Shown here: in pieces, positions 25,906-33,452 of the stretch
How the letters are laid out: each line of letters begins with the position of its first letter
Numbering within the stretch: position 1 is the stretch's first letter
Position numbers and translations under genes: made by a program
Notes under the pieces: generated by a model
The model's database searches: none
The model's input: the letters and a program-made list of their open reading frames with translations, nothing else
What the model was told of the DNA's origin: nothing
Source of the DNA: a bacterium
Lineage (GTDB): Bacteria; Cyanobacteriota; Vampirovibrionia; Vampirovibrionales; Vampirovibrionaceae
Length of the DNA: 64,000 bases
Assembly: GCA_030429585.1 (NCBI GenBank)
Contig: JAUIEU010000001.1
Span: 925,994 to 989,993 of the forward strand
Direction: 5' to 3'

Positions 25906-26634
25906 ATGCTACAGCATATCCTTCACCAAGCCGCCGATAGCGCCCTGATTCAATTCAACCAATTGGATAAAATCAGCAACAACGTGGCCAACGTCAACAC
26001 CGCAGGCTACAAAGGCCAACGGTTTGAACAATACCTACGCGTGGACGGCAACATTGGTGGCGTTACCCGCACAGATACCGCCCAAGGTGCCCCCCTAATG
26101 ACCCAACGCCCCTTGGATGTGGCTATTGAAGGCCCAGGGTATTTACCCGTTACCCAACCCGATGGGACCACCGCCTATACCCGCGATGGCAGCTTTACCA
26201 AAAACGCCGATGGATACCTAGTGACCGTTCGAGGCGACTTGGTGGGTAGTGGTATCCAATTGCCCCCTTACTACCACAAGGTATTTGTCCACCCCAACGG
26301 CAACATCAAACTCCAGCTAAACGCCGGCGATGAACTAAACACAATTGGCCAGTTAAAACTGGTGGCCTTTACTAACCCAGAAGGCCTGGAAAGCATTGGC
26401 GGCAATAAACTCATCCCCACCACCGCCAGTGGCCCACCAGAATTGTTAGACCTGGGCGAAGAAGGCTCGTTGGCCACAGGTAACTTTAAACAAGGCTACC
26501 TAGAGCGCGCCAACATTAGCATGTACCACCAGGTAGACCAAATTTTGCGGCTAAATGCCAGCGTTATTTCCAACCTTCGGGTGGCCAAGTACACCGACGA
26601 TCTCTTTAGACAATCCGTCAACCTGCGCCAATAA
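25906..26634 (+). CDS. flgG: Flagellar distal rod protein FlgG
   Basis: A 242-residue axial protein. The N-terminal motif KISNNVANVNTAGYKGQRF is complete. Central motifs are LDVAIEGPGYLPVTQPDGTTAYTRDGSF and GQLKLVAFTNPEGLESIGGN. The C-terminal helix motif is KQGYLERANISMYHQVDQIL followed by NLRVAKYTDDLFRQSVNLR. It is about 20 residues shorter than enteric FlgG. It is exported by the flagellar type III system without a cleaved signal. GGAGAG precedes the ATG, which is two bases from the upstream stop. FlgF or FlhP identity cannot be ruled out. Confidence 0.9.
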   Translation: MLQHILHQAADSALIQFNQLDKISNNVANVNTAGYKGQRFEQYLRVDGNIGGVTRTDTAQGAPLMTQRPLDVAIEGPGYLPVTQPDGTTAYTRDGSFTKNADGYLVTVRGDLVGSGIQLPPYYHKVFVHPNGNIKLQLNAGDELNTIGQLKLVAFTNPEGLESIGGNKLIPTTASGPPELLDLGEEGSLATGNFKQGYLERANISMYHQVDQILRLNASVISNLRVAKYTDDLFRQSVNLRQ

Positions 26635-26670
26635 TCCCACGCTTAAATTTGTAACCACGGAACCTCTCTC

Positions 26671-27024
26671 ATGTTATTCAGCGACCCTAGCTTTAACGCC
26701 ATCCAAGGCATCCTTGGTGCCATTAGCAAAAGCCAATCCATTACCACCAGTAATGTGGCCAATGCGCAAACACCAGGCTACACGGCAAAATCTGCCGAGT
26801 TTAGCGATGTGTTGTTTGGTGCCCAAAACCCGTTTGAAACCAACATGTCTGCCCAATTTGGTAACAGCCTAATTAATAGCGCCAGTGTGGATACCGGCAA
26901 GCCTGTCACCATCCAGCACGAATTAGTAACGATGCAAAAAAACATGATGCTATACAACATGGCCACACGGCGCCTAAACAGCATGATCAGTGCCATTAGA
27001 ACCGCCAGCCAAGCAGGCCGATAA
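26671..27024 (+). CDS. flgB: Flagellar proximal rod protein FlgB
   Basis: A 117-residue rod protein, normal for FlgB (110-140). The N-terminal motif ITTSNVANAQTPGYTAKSAEFSDVLFG and the C-terminal helix VTIQHELVTMQKNMMLYNMATRRLNSMISAIRTA are both present, with the short variable middle expected of FlgB. It is followed by flgC 65 bases downstream, the conserved order. CGGAAC lies upstream of the ATG. Confidence 0.93.
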   Translation: MLFSDPSFNAIQGILGAISKSQSITTSNVANAQTPGYTAKSAEFSDVLFGAQNPFETNMSAQFGNSLINSASVDTGKPVTIQHELVTMQKNMMLYNMATRRLNSMISAIRTASQAGR

Positions 27025-27089
27025 GCCCAGGCATAGCGCCCACCACTAACTAGCAGAACCCCACCCCCACCAACCACGAGTTAAAGCCC

Positions 27090-27536
27090 ATGAGTTTTCA
27101 CGATTCTTTTGATATTGCTGCCCAAGGCATGGATGTAGCTGGCGAACGCCTAAAGGTACACGCCAACAACATTGCCAACCTAAACACCCCTAACTACAAA
27201 CGCAAAATACCCGTCGTGGTAGAAAACCATGCCGTTAGCTTTGCCAGCCTAATTAGCGAAATGCAAAACGGGGTAATGAAAACCGGCGTTAGCAGCGCCC
27301 CCGGCGGTGTAGAGTTGGCGGGCATGGCCGAAGATGTTACCCCCGGCAAGCGCACCTACCAGCCTGGCCACCCCGATGCCGATGCCGATGGCTACGTGAC
27401 CTACAGCAACGTGAACGTGCTAACGGATATGAGTGATGCCCTACTAACCCAGCGGTTATACGAAGCCAACGTGGCGGTATTTAACATTACCAAAACCATG
27501 GCCAACAAAGCGGTTGATATTGGCCGAGGCCAGTAG
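27090..27536 (+). CDS. flgC: Flagellar proximal rod protein FlgC
   Basis: A 148-residue rod protein, normal for FlgC. It begins SFDIAAQGMDVAGERLKVHANNIANLNTPNYKRK, the rod motif. A YVTYSNVNVLTDMSDALLTQRLYEANVAVFNITK segment near the C terminus corresponds to the family's Y-P-N-V-N motif, with Y-S-N-V-N here. It assembles with FlgB, FlgF and FliE. It is co-directional with flgB and the transglycosylase gene. Confidence 0.95.
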   Translation: MSFHDSFDIAAQGMDVAGERLKVHANNIANLNTPNYKRKIPVVVENHAVSFASLISEMQNGVMKTGVSSAPGGVELAGMAEDVTPGKRTYQPGHPDADADGYVTYSNVNVLTDMSDALLTQRLYEANVAVFNITKTMANKAVDIGRGQ

Positions 27537-27646
27537 GCATAAGCCACTAACCGTACTCTAAGTAGGTGATTTTTCTAGCCAATGTGCCTAAAACCCACAC
27601 TGGCCAGTGGATACCCACAGAAACCCTAGTCGTCGATACCTACCCT

Positions 27647-28315
27647 ATGACCCTTTCTAGCTTTAACCCAGCCCACAACTTTAGCGTCAGCGCCATGCGG
27701 CGCACAGGTGGGGCTGCCCAAATGCAGGCCCGCATTACCCAACTGGAAAGCATGATTAAGCAAGTCCAAACCGCGCGGCCAGCAAGCCAATTACCCCATA
27801 CCACCACCGCCACAGAAAAAGTGAGCGGCACCCCGTTTACCCAAACCTTGCACCACGCCCAACAGGTACAACCCTCTACTGCCCCCAGCGCTACCCACCC
27901 AACAAGCCGTGCCCATATTAACCAACTGGTGGATAAACTGAGCCAGCACCATGGCGTAAACAAACACTTAGTAAACGCCCTAGTAAAACAAGAAAGCGGC
28001 TTTAACCCCACCGTTACCAGCCCCGCTGGCGCCCAAGGCCTAATGCAACTCATGCCCGCCACCGCCAAAGAACTTGGTGTAACCAACACCATGGACCCCG
28101 CCCAAAACCTGGATGGCGGCATCCGCTACCTAAAGCAAAAACTAACCCAGTATCACGGCAACATCCCCCTGGCACTAGCCGCCTACAACGCCGGCAGCGG
28201 GGCCGTTGCCAAATACAACGGCATCCCCCCGTACAAAGAAACCCAACACTACGTGCGCACCGTGCTGGCCAACTACATGCAGGCCAACGGCAACAGCGCA
28301 ACCCAGGCCAGTTAA
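27647..28315 (+). CDS. Flagellar-cluster lytic transglycosylase (SLT family)
   Basis: A 222-residue protein with a C-terminal goose-type lysozyme domain. The catalytic Glu116 lies in VKQESGFNPT, followed by SPAGAQGLMQLMPATAKELG and LALAAYNAGSGAV, all diagnostic of soluble lytic transglycosylases. The first 90 residues are low-complexity with one short helix (ITQLESMIKQVQ). No signal peptide is seen, so export through the flagellar apparatus, as for FlgJ, is plausible. Placed between flgC and fliE, it likely opens peptidoglycan for the rod. The start is uncertain: a GTG at 27566 adds 27 residues. Confidence 0.85.
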   Translation: MTLSSFNPAHNFSVSAMRRTGGAAQMQARITQLESMIKQVQTARPASQLPHTTTATEKVSGTPFTQTLHHAQQVQPSTAPSATHPTSRAHINQLVDKLSQHHGVNKHLVNALVKQESGFNPTVTSPAGAQGLMQLMPATAKELGVTNTMDPAQNLDGGIRYLKQKLTQYHGNIPLALAAYNAGSGAVAKYNGIPPYKETQHYVRTVLANYMQANGNSATQAS

Positions 28316-28358
28316 GCAACCCTCTCAACTTTACCCCTAACATTTTTGGAGCACCCCC

Positions 28359-28688
28359 ATGCAACACGGTTATAACAACGTCTTTAAAGTCGGCGCCATT
28401 GGCGGCAGCCCTATTGCCGGTGCCACAAGCCAGCTACCGGCCTTGGGCAACGTGCAACAAACAGGGGGCAGTAATTTTAAAAACCTGCTAAGCGGTTTGG
28501 CCAACAACGTTAATGCCACAATGGCTGCCCCCACCCAAATGATGGAAGAACATGTGATGCACGGCACCCACGAAATACATGATGTGATGATGGCCAACAG
28601 TAAAGCCGAATTAACCGTCAACATTGCCGCCCAGTTCACCACTAAAATTGTACAGGCTTACGATAAAATCACCCAAATTCAGGTGTAG
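28359..28688 (+). CDS. fliE: Flagellar hook-basal body complex protein FliE
   Basis: A 109-residue protein matching FliE. The C-terminal half carries the conserved helix pattern (HEIHDVMMANSKAELTVNIAAQFTTKIVQAYDKITQIQV). A central FKNLLSGLANNVNATM segment and a Gly-rich start complete it. FliE joins the MS ring to the rod. A GGAG site precedes the ATG. The usual next gene, fliF, is absent; an unrelated AAA+ ATPase follows after 249 bases. Confidence 0.92.
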   Translation: MQHGYNNVFKVGAIGGSPIAGATSQLPALGNVQQTGGSNFKNLLSGLANNVNATMAAPTQMMEEHVMHGTHEIHDVMMANSKAELTVNIAAQFTTKIVQAYDKITQIQV

Positions 28689-28937
28689 ATTTTATTCTAC
28701 TGTTTTTATTTTGTTGTAACCAAATGTAACCAATCCCTACAGAAACGCCAGCCCTAACCCGATGTTATACACAGTGGTCGTGACATTTGATTTTGGGAAA
28801 CGTGTTCATCAACCTGTGGGTTTAATCAATAATACATACCCCTTGGCGCTATTGTGGGAATAGTGGCAACAGGCACCTTGAATACGAAAAATTATCTCCC
28901 CTTATCAAAATAAACTTATATAACCGGGAGTTTTTCT

Positions 28938-30386
28938 ATGTCGAGCAATGCCTTATCTCAGCTAAAGCAATCTATCAACACACTCGATGGCAGCCAATCC
29001 GTAGACAATGCTTTTAACACAGGCACCTTAAGTGCATTGCCTAACAACCCCTTCCAAGGCCCTGCTGCGGCACCGGCTAAAAAAGAGCCTGCCCCCAGCC
29101 CTGCCTTAGAAGCATTAACCAACGATACATCCATGGCAGCAGGCGAGAGTTTTTACCCCAAAATGGCAGAAGACTTTGAAGACTTGGGCATCCCCATGGT
29201 GTTTATGGAAGGCCTGGTTTTAAAATGGATACTGGCACGAGGCTCGATTACCGGCCAGGAGTTAGCCAATGTGCTATGTGTGCCTTATGCCATTGTTAAT
29301 AAATTGCTCCACGATTTTAAAGCCCAAATGCGGGTAGGCCACAAATGTGCCGCTGCCCTAGGCGATTTTGAATACGTGCTTACCGATGAAGGCCGCCAAA
29401 AAGCCTTAGACGCCCGCGAAGAATCTGCCTATGTTGGGCCGTTACCCGTCAGCATTGCAGAGTACATTGATAGCGTCCATGCCCAATCGATTCGTAACGA
29501 ATCGCCCGATGAGCCTCGCTTGCGAAATGCCTTTAGCGATTTGCTCATTAACGACGACCTTTTCGATACCTTAGGGCCTGCCGTTAGTAGCGGTAAAGGA
29601 TTATTTTTATTTGGCGAACCCGGCAATGGTAAAACCAGTATTGCAGAACGCATTTGCCGCTGCTACGACGCCAACATTTATGTGCCCCACTGCCTTTTAG
29701 TAGACGGGCAAGTCATTAAATTCCACGATGAGCAGTGCCACTTACCGGCCACCAGCACACACAGCAATGTGGATAAACGCTGGGTGTGCGTCGAGCGACC
29801 TGCCGTTATCGTCGGTGGTGAACTGGTATTAGAATCACTGGATATTCAATTTAATAAAACCCTCAACATTAGCGAAGCGCCTCTGCAAATGAAAGCCAAC
29901 GGAGGCATCTTCTTAATTGATGACTTTGGCCGGCAACAAGTACAGCCAGAAGCCTTGCTTAACCGATGGATTGTGCCGTTAGAAAAGCGGATTGATTACT
30001 TAAGCTTACCCAACGGGCAAAAACTAGAAGTACCGTTTGCCGCCTTTATTATTTTTTCTACCAACCTAGAACCTAGCCAACTCGTCGATGATGCCTTCCT
30101 TCGTCGGATTCCGTATAAAATCCACATTAAAAACCCGCGCGAAGAAGAATACAAAGCCATTATGAAAATAATGACGAAAAAATACGGTATAGAGTTTTGC
30201 GACGAAGCCTTTAAGTACCTGGTGGATAATCACTACACCGGTAAGCGGCCGTTTCGCTCGTGCCAGCCTCGGGATTTACTCGACCAAGTGGTCAACATGT
30301 CTAATTACCACCGAGAGCCCGCCACCATGACGCCTGATAGCTTAGACATTGCCTGTCATAACTACTTTTCGGCGATGGGCCAATAA
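28938..30386 (+). CDS. AAA+ ATPase with N-terminal winged-helix-like region
   Basis: A 482-residue cytoplasmic ATPase. Residues 1-75 are low-complexity. Residues 80-165 look like a winged-helix domain (LVLKWILARGSITGQELANVLCVPYAIVNKLLHDF). The AAA+ core has Walker A FGEPGNGKTS (226-233), Walker B FLIDDFGRQQ (Asp328-Asp329), a sensor-1 Asn in FSTNLEP and a C-terminal helical lid. Similar bacterial proteins are described as ATPases with chaperone activity. A role is not known. Codon use is native. It lies between fliE and a structured intergenic region. Confidence 0.82.
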   Translation: MSSNALSQLKQSINTLDGSQSVDNAFNTGTLSALPNNPFQGPAAAPAKKEPAPSPALEALTNDTSMAAGESFYPKMAEDFEDLGIPMVFMEGLVLKWILARGSITGQELANVLCVPYAIVNKLLHDFKAQMRVGHKCAAALGDFEYVLTDEGRQKALDAREESAYVGPLPVSIAEYIDSVHAQSIRNESPDEPRLRNAFSDLLINDDLFDTLGPAVSSGKGLFLFGEPGNGKTSIAERICRCYDANIYVPHCLLVDGQVIKFHDEQCHLPATSTHSNVDKRWVCVERPAVIVGGELVLESLDIQFNKTLNISEAPLQMKANGGIFLIDDFGRQQVQPEALLNRWIVPLEKRIDYLSLPNGQKLEVPFAAFIIFSTNLEPSQLVDDAFLRRIPYKIHIKNPREEEYKAIMKIMTKKYGIEFCDEAFKYLVDNHYTGKRPFRSCQPRDLLDQVVNMSNYHREPATMTPDSLDIACHNYFSAMGQ

Positions 30387-30464
30387 TATTTACATAAATT
30401 ACTTAACGCACGACGATACTAATTTATAGAAACTATTTACTTTTATCACACCTAATACACATAA

Positions 30465-30650
30465 ACCTGGGGTGCGGCCTAAGCATAGGGCGCCAAGCTT
30501 TTAACGTTCAATATTATTCACACACACCTTATCCTCCGCGGACAAGCGGTGGTTTCCCGCTGACACGACCAACTCACACACACACCACGGGAAACTACCA
30601 TTCACACACACAACACCGGGCCATGGACAGCGCCTGGTGTTTCTTTTTAT
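30465..30650 (+). ncRNA. Candidate small RNA with three CA-repeat linkers
   Basis: The 339-base gap after the AAA+ ATPase is not empty. A hairpin pairs GGTGC (30471) with GCGCC (30490). Three similar unpaired tracts follow: ATTCACACACACC (30516), ACTCACACACACACC (30572) and ATTCACACACACAAC (30600). Between the first two, AGCGG/CCGCT (30545-30561) competes with a longer pairing GTTTCCCG/CGGGAAAC (30552-30595) that encloses the second tract. A rho-independent terminator ends the unit. Hairpins alternating with a repeated single-stranded tract suggest an RNA that binds a protein or RNA at several sites. No promoter is clear, and it could be the 3' part of the ATPase mRNA. Confidence 0.45.
30612..30649 (+). 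terminator. Rho-independent terminator
   Basis: AACACCGGGC pairs with GCGCCTGGTGTT with one mismatch, followed by TCTTTTTAT on the plus strand. It ends either the candidate small RNA or the transcript of the AAA+ ATPase gene. Confidence 0.8.
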
Positions 30651-30725
30651 CTATAGGGATTCGTCCGTCATGTCGTTCTTGCTACACTAATAAGGTATCA
30701 ATGTAACAAGGGCTCCACGTTCACG

Positions 30726-31199
30726 ATGTTTAACGAACTAATCCTTGGCACCTTACTCGTCACCACTACCGTGATCATCCACGCCATTATTCATGAGCAA
30801 TTAATCCACGTGTTAGAATGGCTTGCCCCTATTTTAGGCCGACGATTAAAACGCCTGTGGAAAATCCCCACCATTGTTGTTGCCGTTATGGGCACCCTTA
30901 CTGCCTTAATTTTAGAAATGTGGATGTGGGCATTGTTTTTTATGGCCACTGGCGAACCCGCCGTTAATACCATCGAATCCGCGCTTTATTTTTCTGCTTC
31001 TACTTTTACCACCCTAGGCCTAGGCGATATTGTTCTTGGTCATCAATGGCGATTGCTGGGTAGTTTTGAAGCCACCAACGGCCTGCTACTGTTTGGTTGG
31101 AGCACCGCATTTTTATTTGAGGTTATTAGAGATCTCTATAGCAATGATCGTATTATTGCATTCCCCAATAACAATATAATGCCTGACGAAAACCCCTAA
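30726..31199 (+). CDS. Two-TM potassium-channel-like protein
   Basis: A 157-residue membrane protein with helices at about 5-28 and 48-75, a pore loop at about 95-112, and a last helix (NGLLLFGWSTAFLFEVI). The pore reads FTTLGLGDIVLG, where potassium channels have T-V-G-Y-G-D. Replacement of Tyr by Leu keeps the T-x-G-x-G-D pattern but may alter selectivity. Members of the bacterial ion_trans_2 group share this architecture. There is no cytoplasmic RCK domain. It is a single gene, 12 bases after an AAGGG site. Confidence 0.78.
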   Translation: MFNELILGTLLVTTTVIIHAIIHEQLIHVLEWLAPILGRRLKRLWKIPTIVVAVMGTLTALILEMWMWALFFMATGEPAVNTIESALYFSASTFTTLGLGDIVLGHQWRLLGSFEATNGLLLFGWSTAFLFEVIRDLYSNDRIIAFPNNNIMPDENP

Positions 31200-31223
31200 G
31201 CCACCGGGCTTAAAAGCTACTTT

Positions 31224-32399
31224 TTAGGCAAAACTGCCACTAAGTACCTTTTTAAAACGATCCACCACACTGGCATCCATGGTGTCATCCTGCATGGCAG
31301 TGGCTTTTGTCGGCTTACCGGCTTCTACATCGTGTAACTGTTCCAACATTTTTCGGTGATCTCGGCTAGGCTTTTTAGGGATGGTGACCTTTACCTGCAC
31401 AAAATGGTCGCCACGGCGGCTAGGGTGATTCAGGTGAGGGATACCCTTATCCCGCATAGGAAACACATGGCCACTTTCCGTGCCTGCCGGTATGGTTAGT
31501 TTAAGGGGCTCTTTCAAGCCGTCTGTTTCTACCGTGCCCCCCAGCACCAAGGTGCTATACGGCACCCACTGGGTAGAAACCACATCGGCACCTTCACGCT
31601 GAAAGGTATCGTGCTCTTGCACCATAATCACTAAAAACAAATCACCCGCAGGCCCATTAAAAGGCCCTTGGTGGCCTGCCCCGCCCACACGCAACTGGGT
31701 GCCACTATCCACACCCGCAGGCACCGATACTTCTAATTTTTTTTCGGTATGGGTACGGCCTTCGCCGTTACATTTTCGGCACGGGTTGGTAATGGTTTTG
31801 CCCATACCGCGGCAACCAGGGCAGGTGCCCACTTGGGTAAAATGGCCCAAAATAGTTTGGGTAGTTTGCCGCACTTGCCCGGCACCGCCACACGTTGGGC
31901 AAGCACTGGGGCCGCTGCCATCCGCACTGCCGCTACCGTCGCACGGGTCGCACATACCCAAGCGATGCACGGTTACTTCTTGCTCCGCACCAAAGGCGGC
32001 ATCCATAAACTCCACGGGCAGTTCCATGCGCAAATGCTCACCTTGGAAAGGATCTCGGCGGCCGCCACCGCCGCCAAAGCCAACATCGCCCCCAAAAAAG
32101 GTGGAAAAAATATCGCCTAAATCTGGGTAACCTTGCATAAAATCCCAGTTGGTTTGGTGGCCACTACCGCGCAAGCCATCTTTGCCATATGTATCGTAAA
32201 CCTGGCGCTTTTCTGGGTCGGTTAATACTTCTGCCGCTTCGCCCAACTCTTTAAACATGCCTTCAGCATCGGGGCTTTTGTTAATATCTGGGTGGTATTG
32301 CTTAGCTTTTTTACGAAAAGCCTTTTTGATTTCTTCAGGCGTAGCGCTGCGTTCTACACCCAAAACATCATAGTAATCGCGGTTGGCATCAGTGGTCAT
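31224..32399 (-). CDS. dnaJ: Chaperone DnaJ
   Basis: Hsp40 co-chaperone of 391 residues. The J domain has [22 protein letters not shown] and the HPD motif. A Gly-rich region follows ([13 protein letters not shown]). Four C-x-x-C-x-G-x-G zinc repeats begin at CDPCDGSG and end at CRKCNGEG. The C-terminal substrate-binding domains carry [19 protein letters not shown]. It stimulates the ATPase of DnaK, which is not in this window. The ATG at 32399 is preferred over an overlapping TTG. GrpE lies upstream on the same strand, an expected pairing. Confidence 0.97.
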   Translation of the reverse strand: MTTDANRDYYDVLGVERSATPEEIKKAFRKKAKQYHPDINKSPDAEGMFKELGEAAEVLTDPEKRQVYDTYGKDGLRGSGHQTNWDFMQGYPDLGDIFSTFFGGDVGFGGGGGRRDPFQGEHLRMELPVEFMDAAFGAEQEVTVHRLGMCDPCDGSGSADGSGPSACPTCGGAGQVRQTTQTILGHFTQVGTCPGCRGMGKTITNPCRKCNGEGRTHTEKKLEVSVPAGVDSGTQLRVGGAGHQGPFNGPAGDLFLVIMVQEHDTFQREGADVVSTQWVPYSTLVLGGTVETDGLKEPLKLTIPAGTESGHVFPMRDKGIPHLNHPSRRGDHFVQVKVTIPKKPSRDHRKMLEQLHDVEAGKPTKATAMQDDTMDASVVDRFKKVLSGSFA

Positions 32400-32514
32400 C
32401 AAAAAAAGCTCTAAAGGCGAAGGAAAGGGAATGAAGGAAAGGAAACAGGAAAACCCATACTAAAACCGTATCATAGCTGGGTTAGCCCAATAAAGGGAGA
32501 GGTAGGTAGCCGTC

Positions 32515-33132
32515 TTATTCGCTCGGCGTATCCGCACCTGCAAATGGGTTACTACCCACCGCGTCAAATTCAACGGGGGTCGGCTCCGTAACAGGGGCCG
32601 CAGAAACCACGACCTGGGCAGGGCGTAACACCCTATCATGCAGTTGGTAACCACTTTTTTGCACCCGAATAATCATATTTTCCGCCACATCAGTGCTAGG
32701 CTCTTGGGCAATGGCATCATGGATGGCCGGGTCAAACGGTTGGTGAGTAGGGGTTTGCCGTTTTAGGCCCGCATCTTCCAGCGCAGTTTGGAGCTGTTGG
32801 CTTAGCATGGTAAAGCTTTGGTACAGCATTTTTGGGTCGCTGGCTTCGCTTAAGCTGGCACTGCCTAGCTCTAGGTTATCGAGCACGGGCAGCAACATTT
32901 CTACCGTGTTTTGGGCGCCGTATTTTAACAGCGCTTCACGGTCGGTATTCATCCGCTTACGAAAATTTTCAAAATCCGCAGCCAGCCTTAAATAGGTATC
33001 GTGCAATGTGTTGTATTCTGCCTCCCAATCTTTTTCTACAGGGGCATCAGGGGCAGCATCTGCAACAGGGGTTTCGGGGGCAGCCATGTCATCAGCCGGG
33101 GGGGCCATGGATTCTGGGGCGGTATCAGTCAT
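32515..33132 (-). CDS. grpE: Nucleotide exchange factor GrpE
   Basis: A 205-residue DnaK exchange factor. An acidic Pro/Ala-rich start leads into the long dimer helix (WEAEYNTLHDTYLRLAADFENFRKRMNTDREALLKYGA). The beta-wing domain is at the C terminus (FDPAIHDAIAQEPS, then VAENMIIRVQKSGYQLHDRVLRPAQVVV). Both regions are hallmarks of GrpE. The ATG at 33132 is chosen over a TTG five codons earlier. No CIRCE element is seen upstream. The gap to dnaJ is 115 bases and holds a purine/pyrimidine-biased tract with no open frame. Confidence 0.96.
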   Translation of the reverse strand: MTDTAPESMAPPADDMAAPETPVADAAPDAPVEKDWEAEYNTLHDTYLRLAADFENFRKRMNTDREALLKYGAQNTVEMLLPVLDNLELGSASLSEASDPKMLYQSFTMLSQQLQTALEDAGLKRQTPTHQPFDPAIHDAIAQEPSTDVAENMIIRVQKSGYQLHDRVLRPAQVVVSAAPVTEPTPVEFDAVGSNPFAGADTPSE

Positions 33133-33221
33133 TTTTTTACAAACCAATTAACTAACATACAGTGTGGGCCCCTTCATTATAAGGAACCCTACCCCACCTT
33201 GGCCACCGGCTTAAGGGTGTT

Positions 33222-33443
33222 TTAAGAATTGGGTACAGAAGCATCGTGAGTTTCGGCAGGGGTTGTATACGCCCCTTCGCACACCAACGACTGTGCCGTA
33301 CGCTCCATAATGGCCCAACGCAACAAGGCGGGCTTAACCACCCCTTGCTGGGTTAAGGCCGCCAACAGAGCTTTTTCTACCTGCTCCACCTGGGGCGGCA
33401 AGGTCTCTACCGCAATATCACACCGAAAGGGTTGAATAGGCAT
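33222..33443 (-). CDS. Small orphan protein downstream of glmS
   Basis: A 73-residue frame starting nine bases after the glmS stop. The sequence reads as a mostly helical protein (PPQVEQVEKALLAALTQQGVVKPALLRWAIMER) with an Ala/Thr/Ser tail. No family is recognised, and there is no signal peptide or membrane helix. A TGGG motif just before the ATG and the tight spacing to glmS support translation in the same transcript. Codon use matches the neighbours. It could still be a chance frame. Confidence 0.5.
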   Translation of the reverse strand: MPIQPFRCDIAVETLPPQVEQVEKALLAALTQQGVVKPALLRWAIMERTAQSLVCEGAYTTPAETHDASVPNS

Positions 33444-33452
33444 AACCCATAT

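Noticed and set aside
30516-30614. CRISPR-like array from the three CA-rich tracts
   Set aside because: The repeats are only 13-15 bases, low-complexity and imperfect. The spacers form hairpins and no cas gene is nearby.
33133-33221. CIRCE (HrcA) element before grpE
   Set aside because: No TTAGCACTC-N9-GAGTGCTAA repeat is present.
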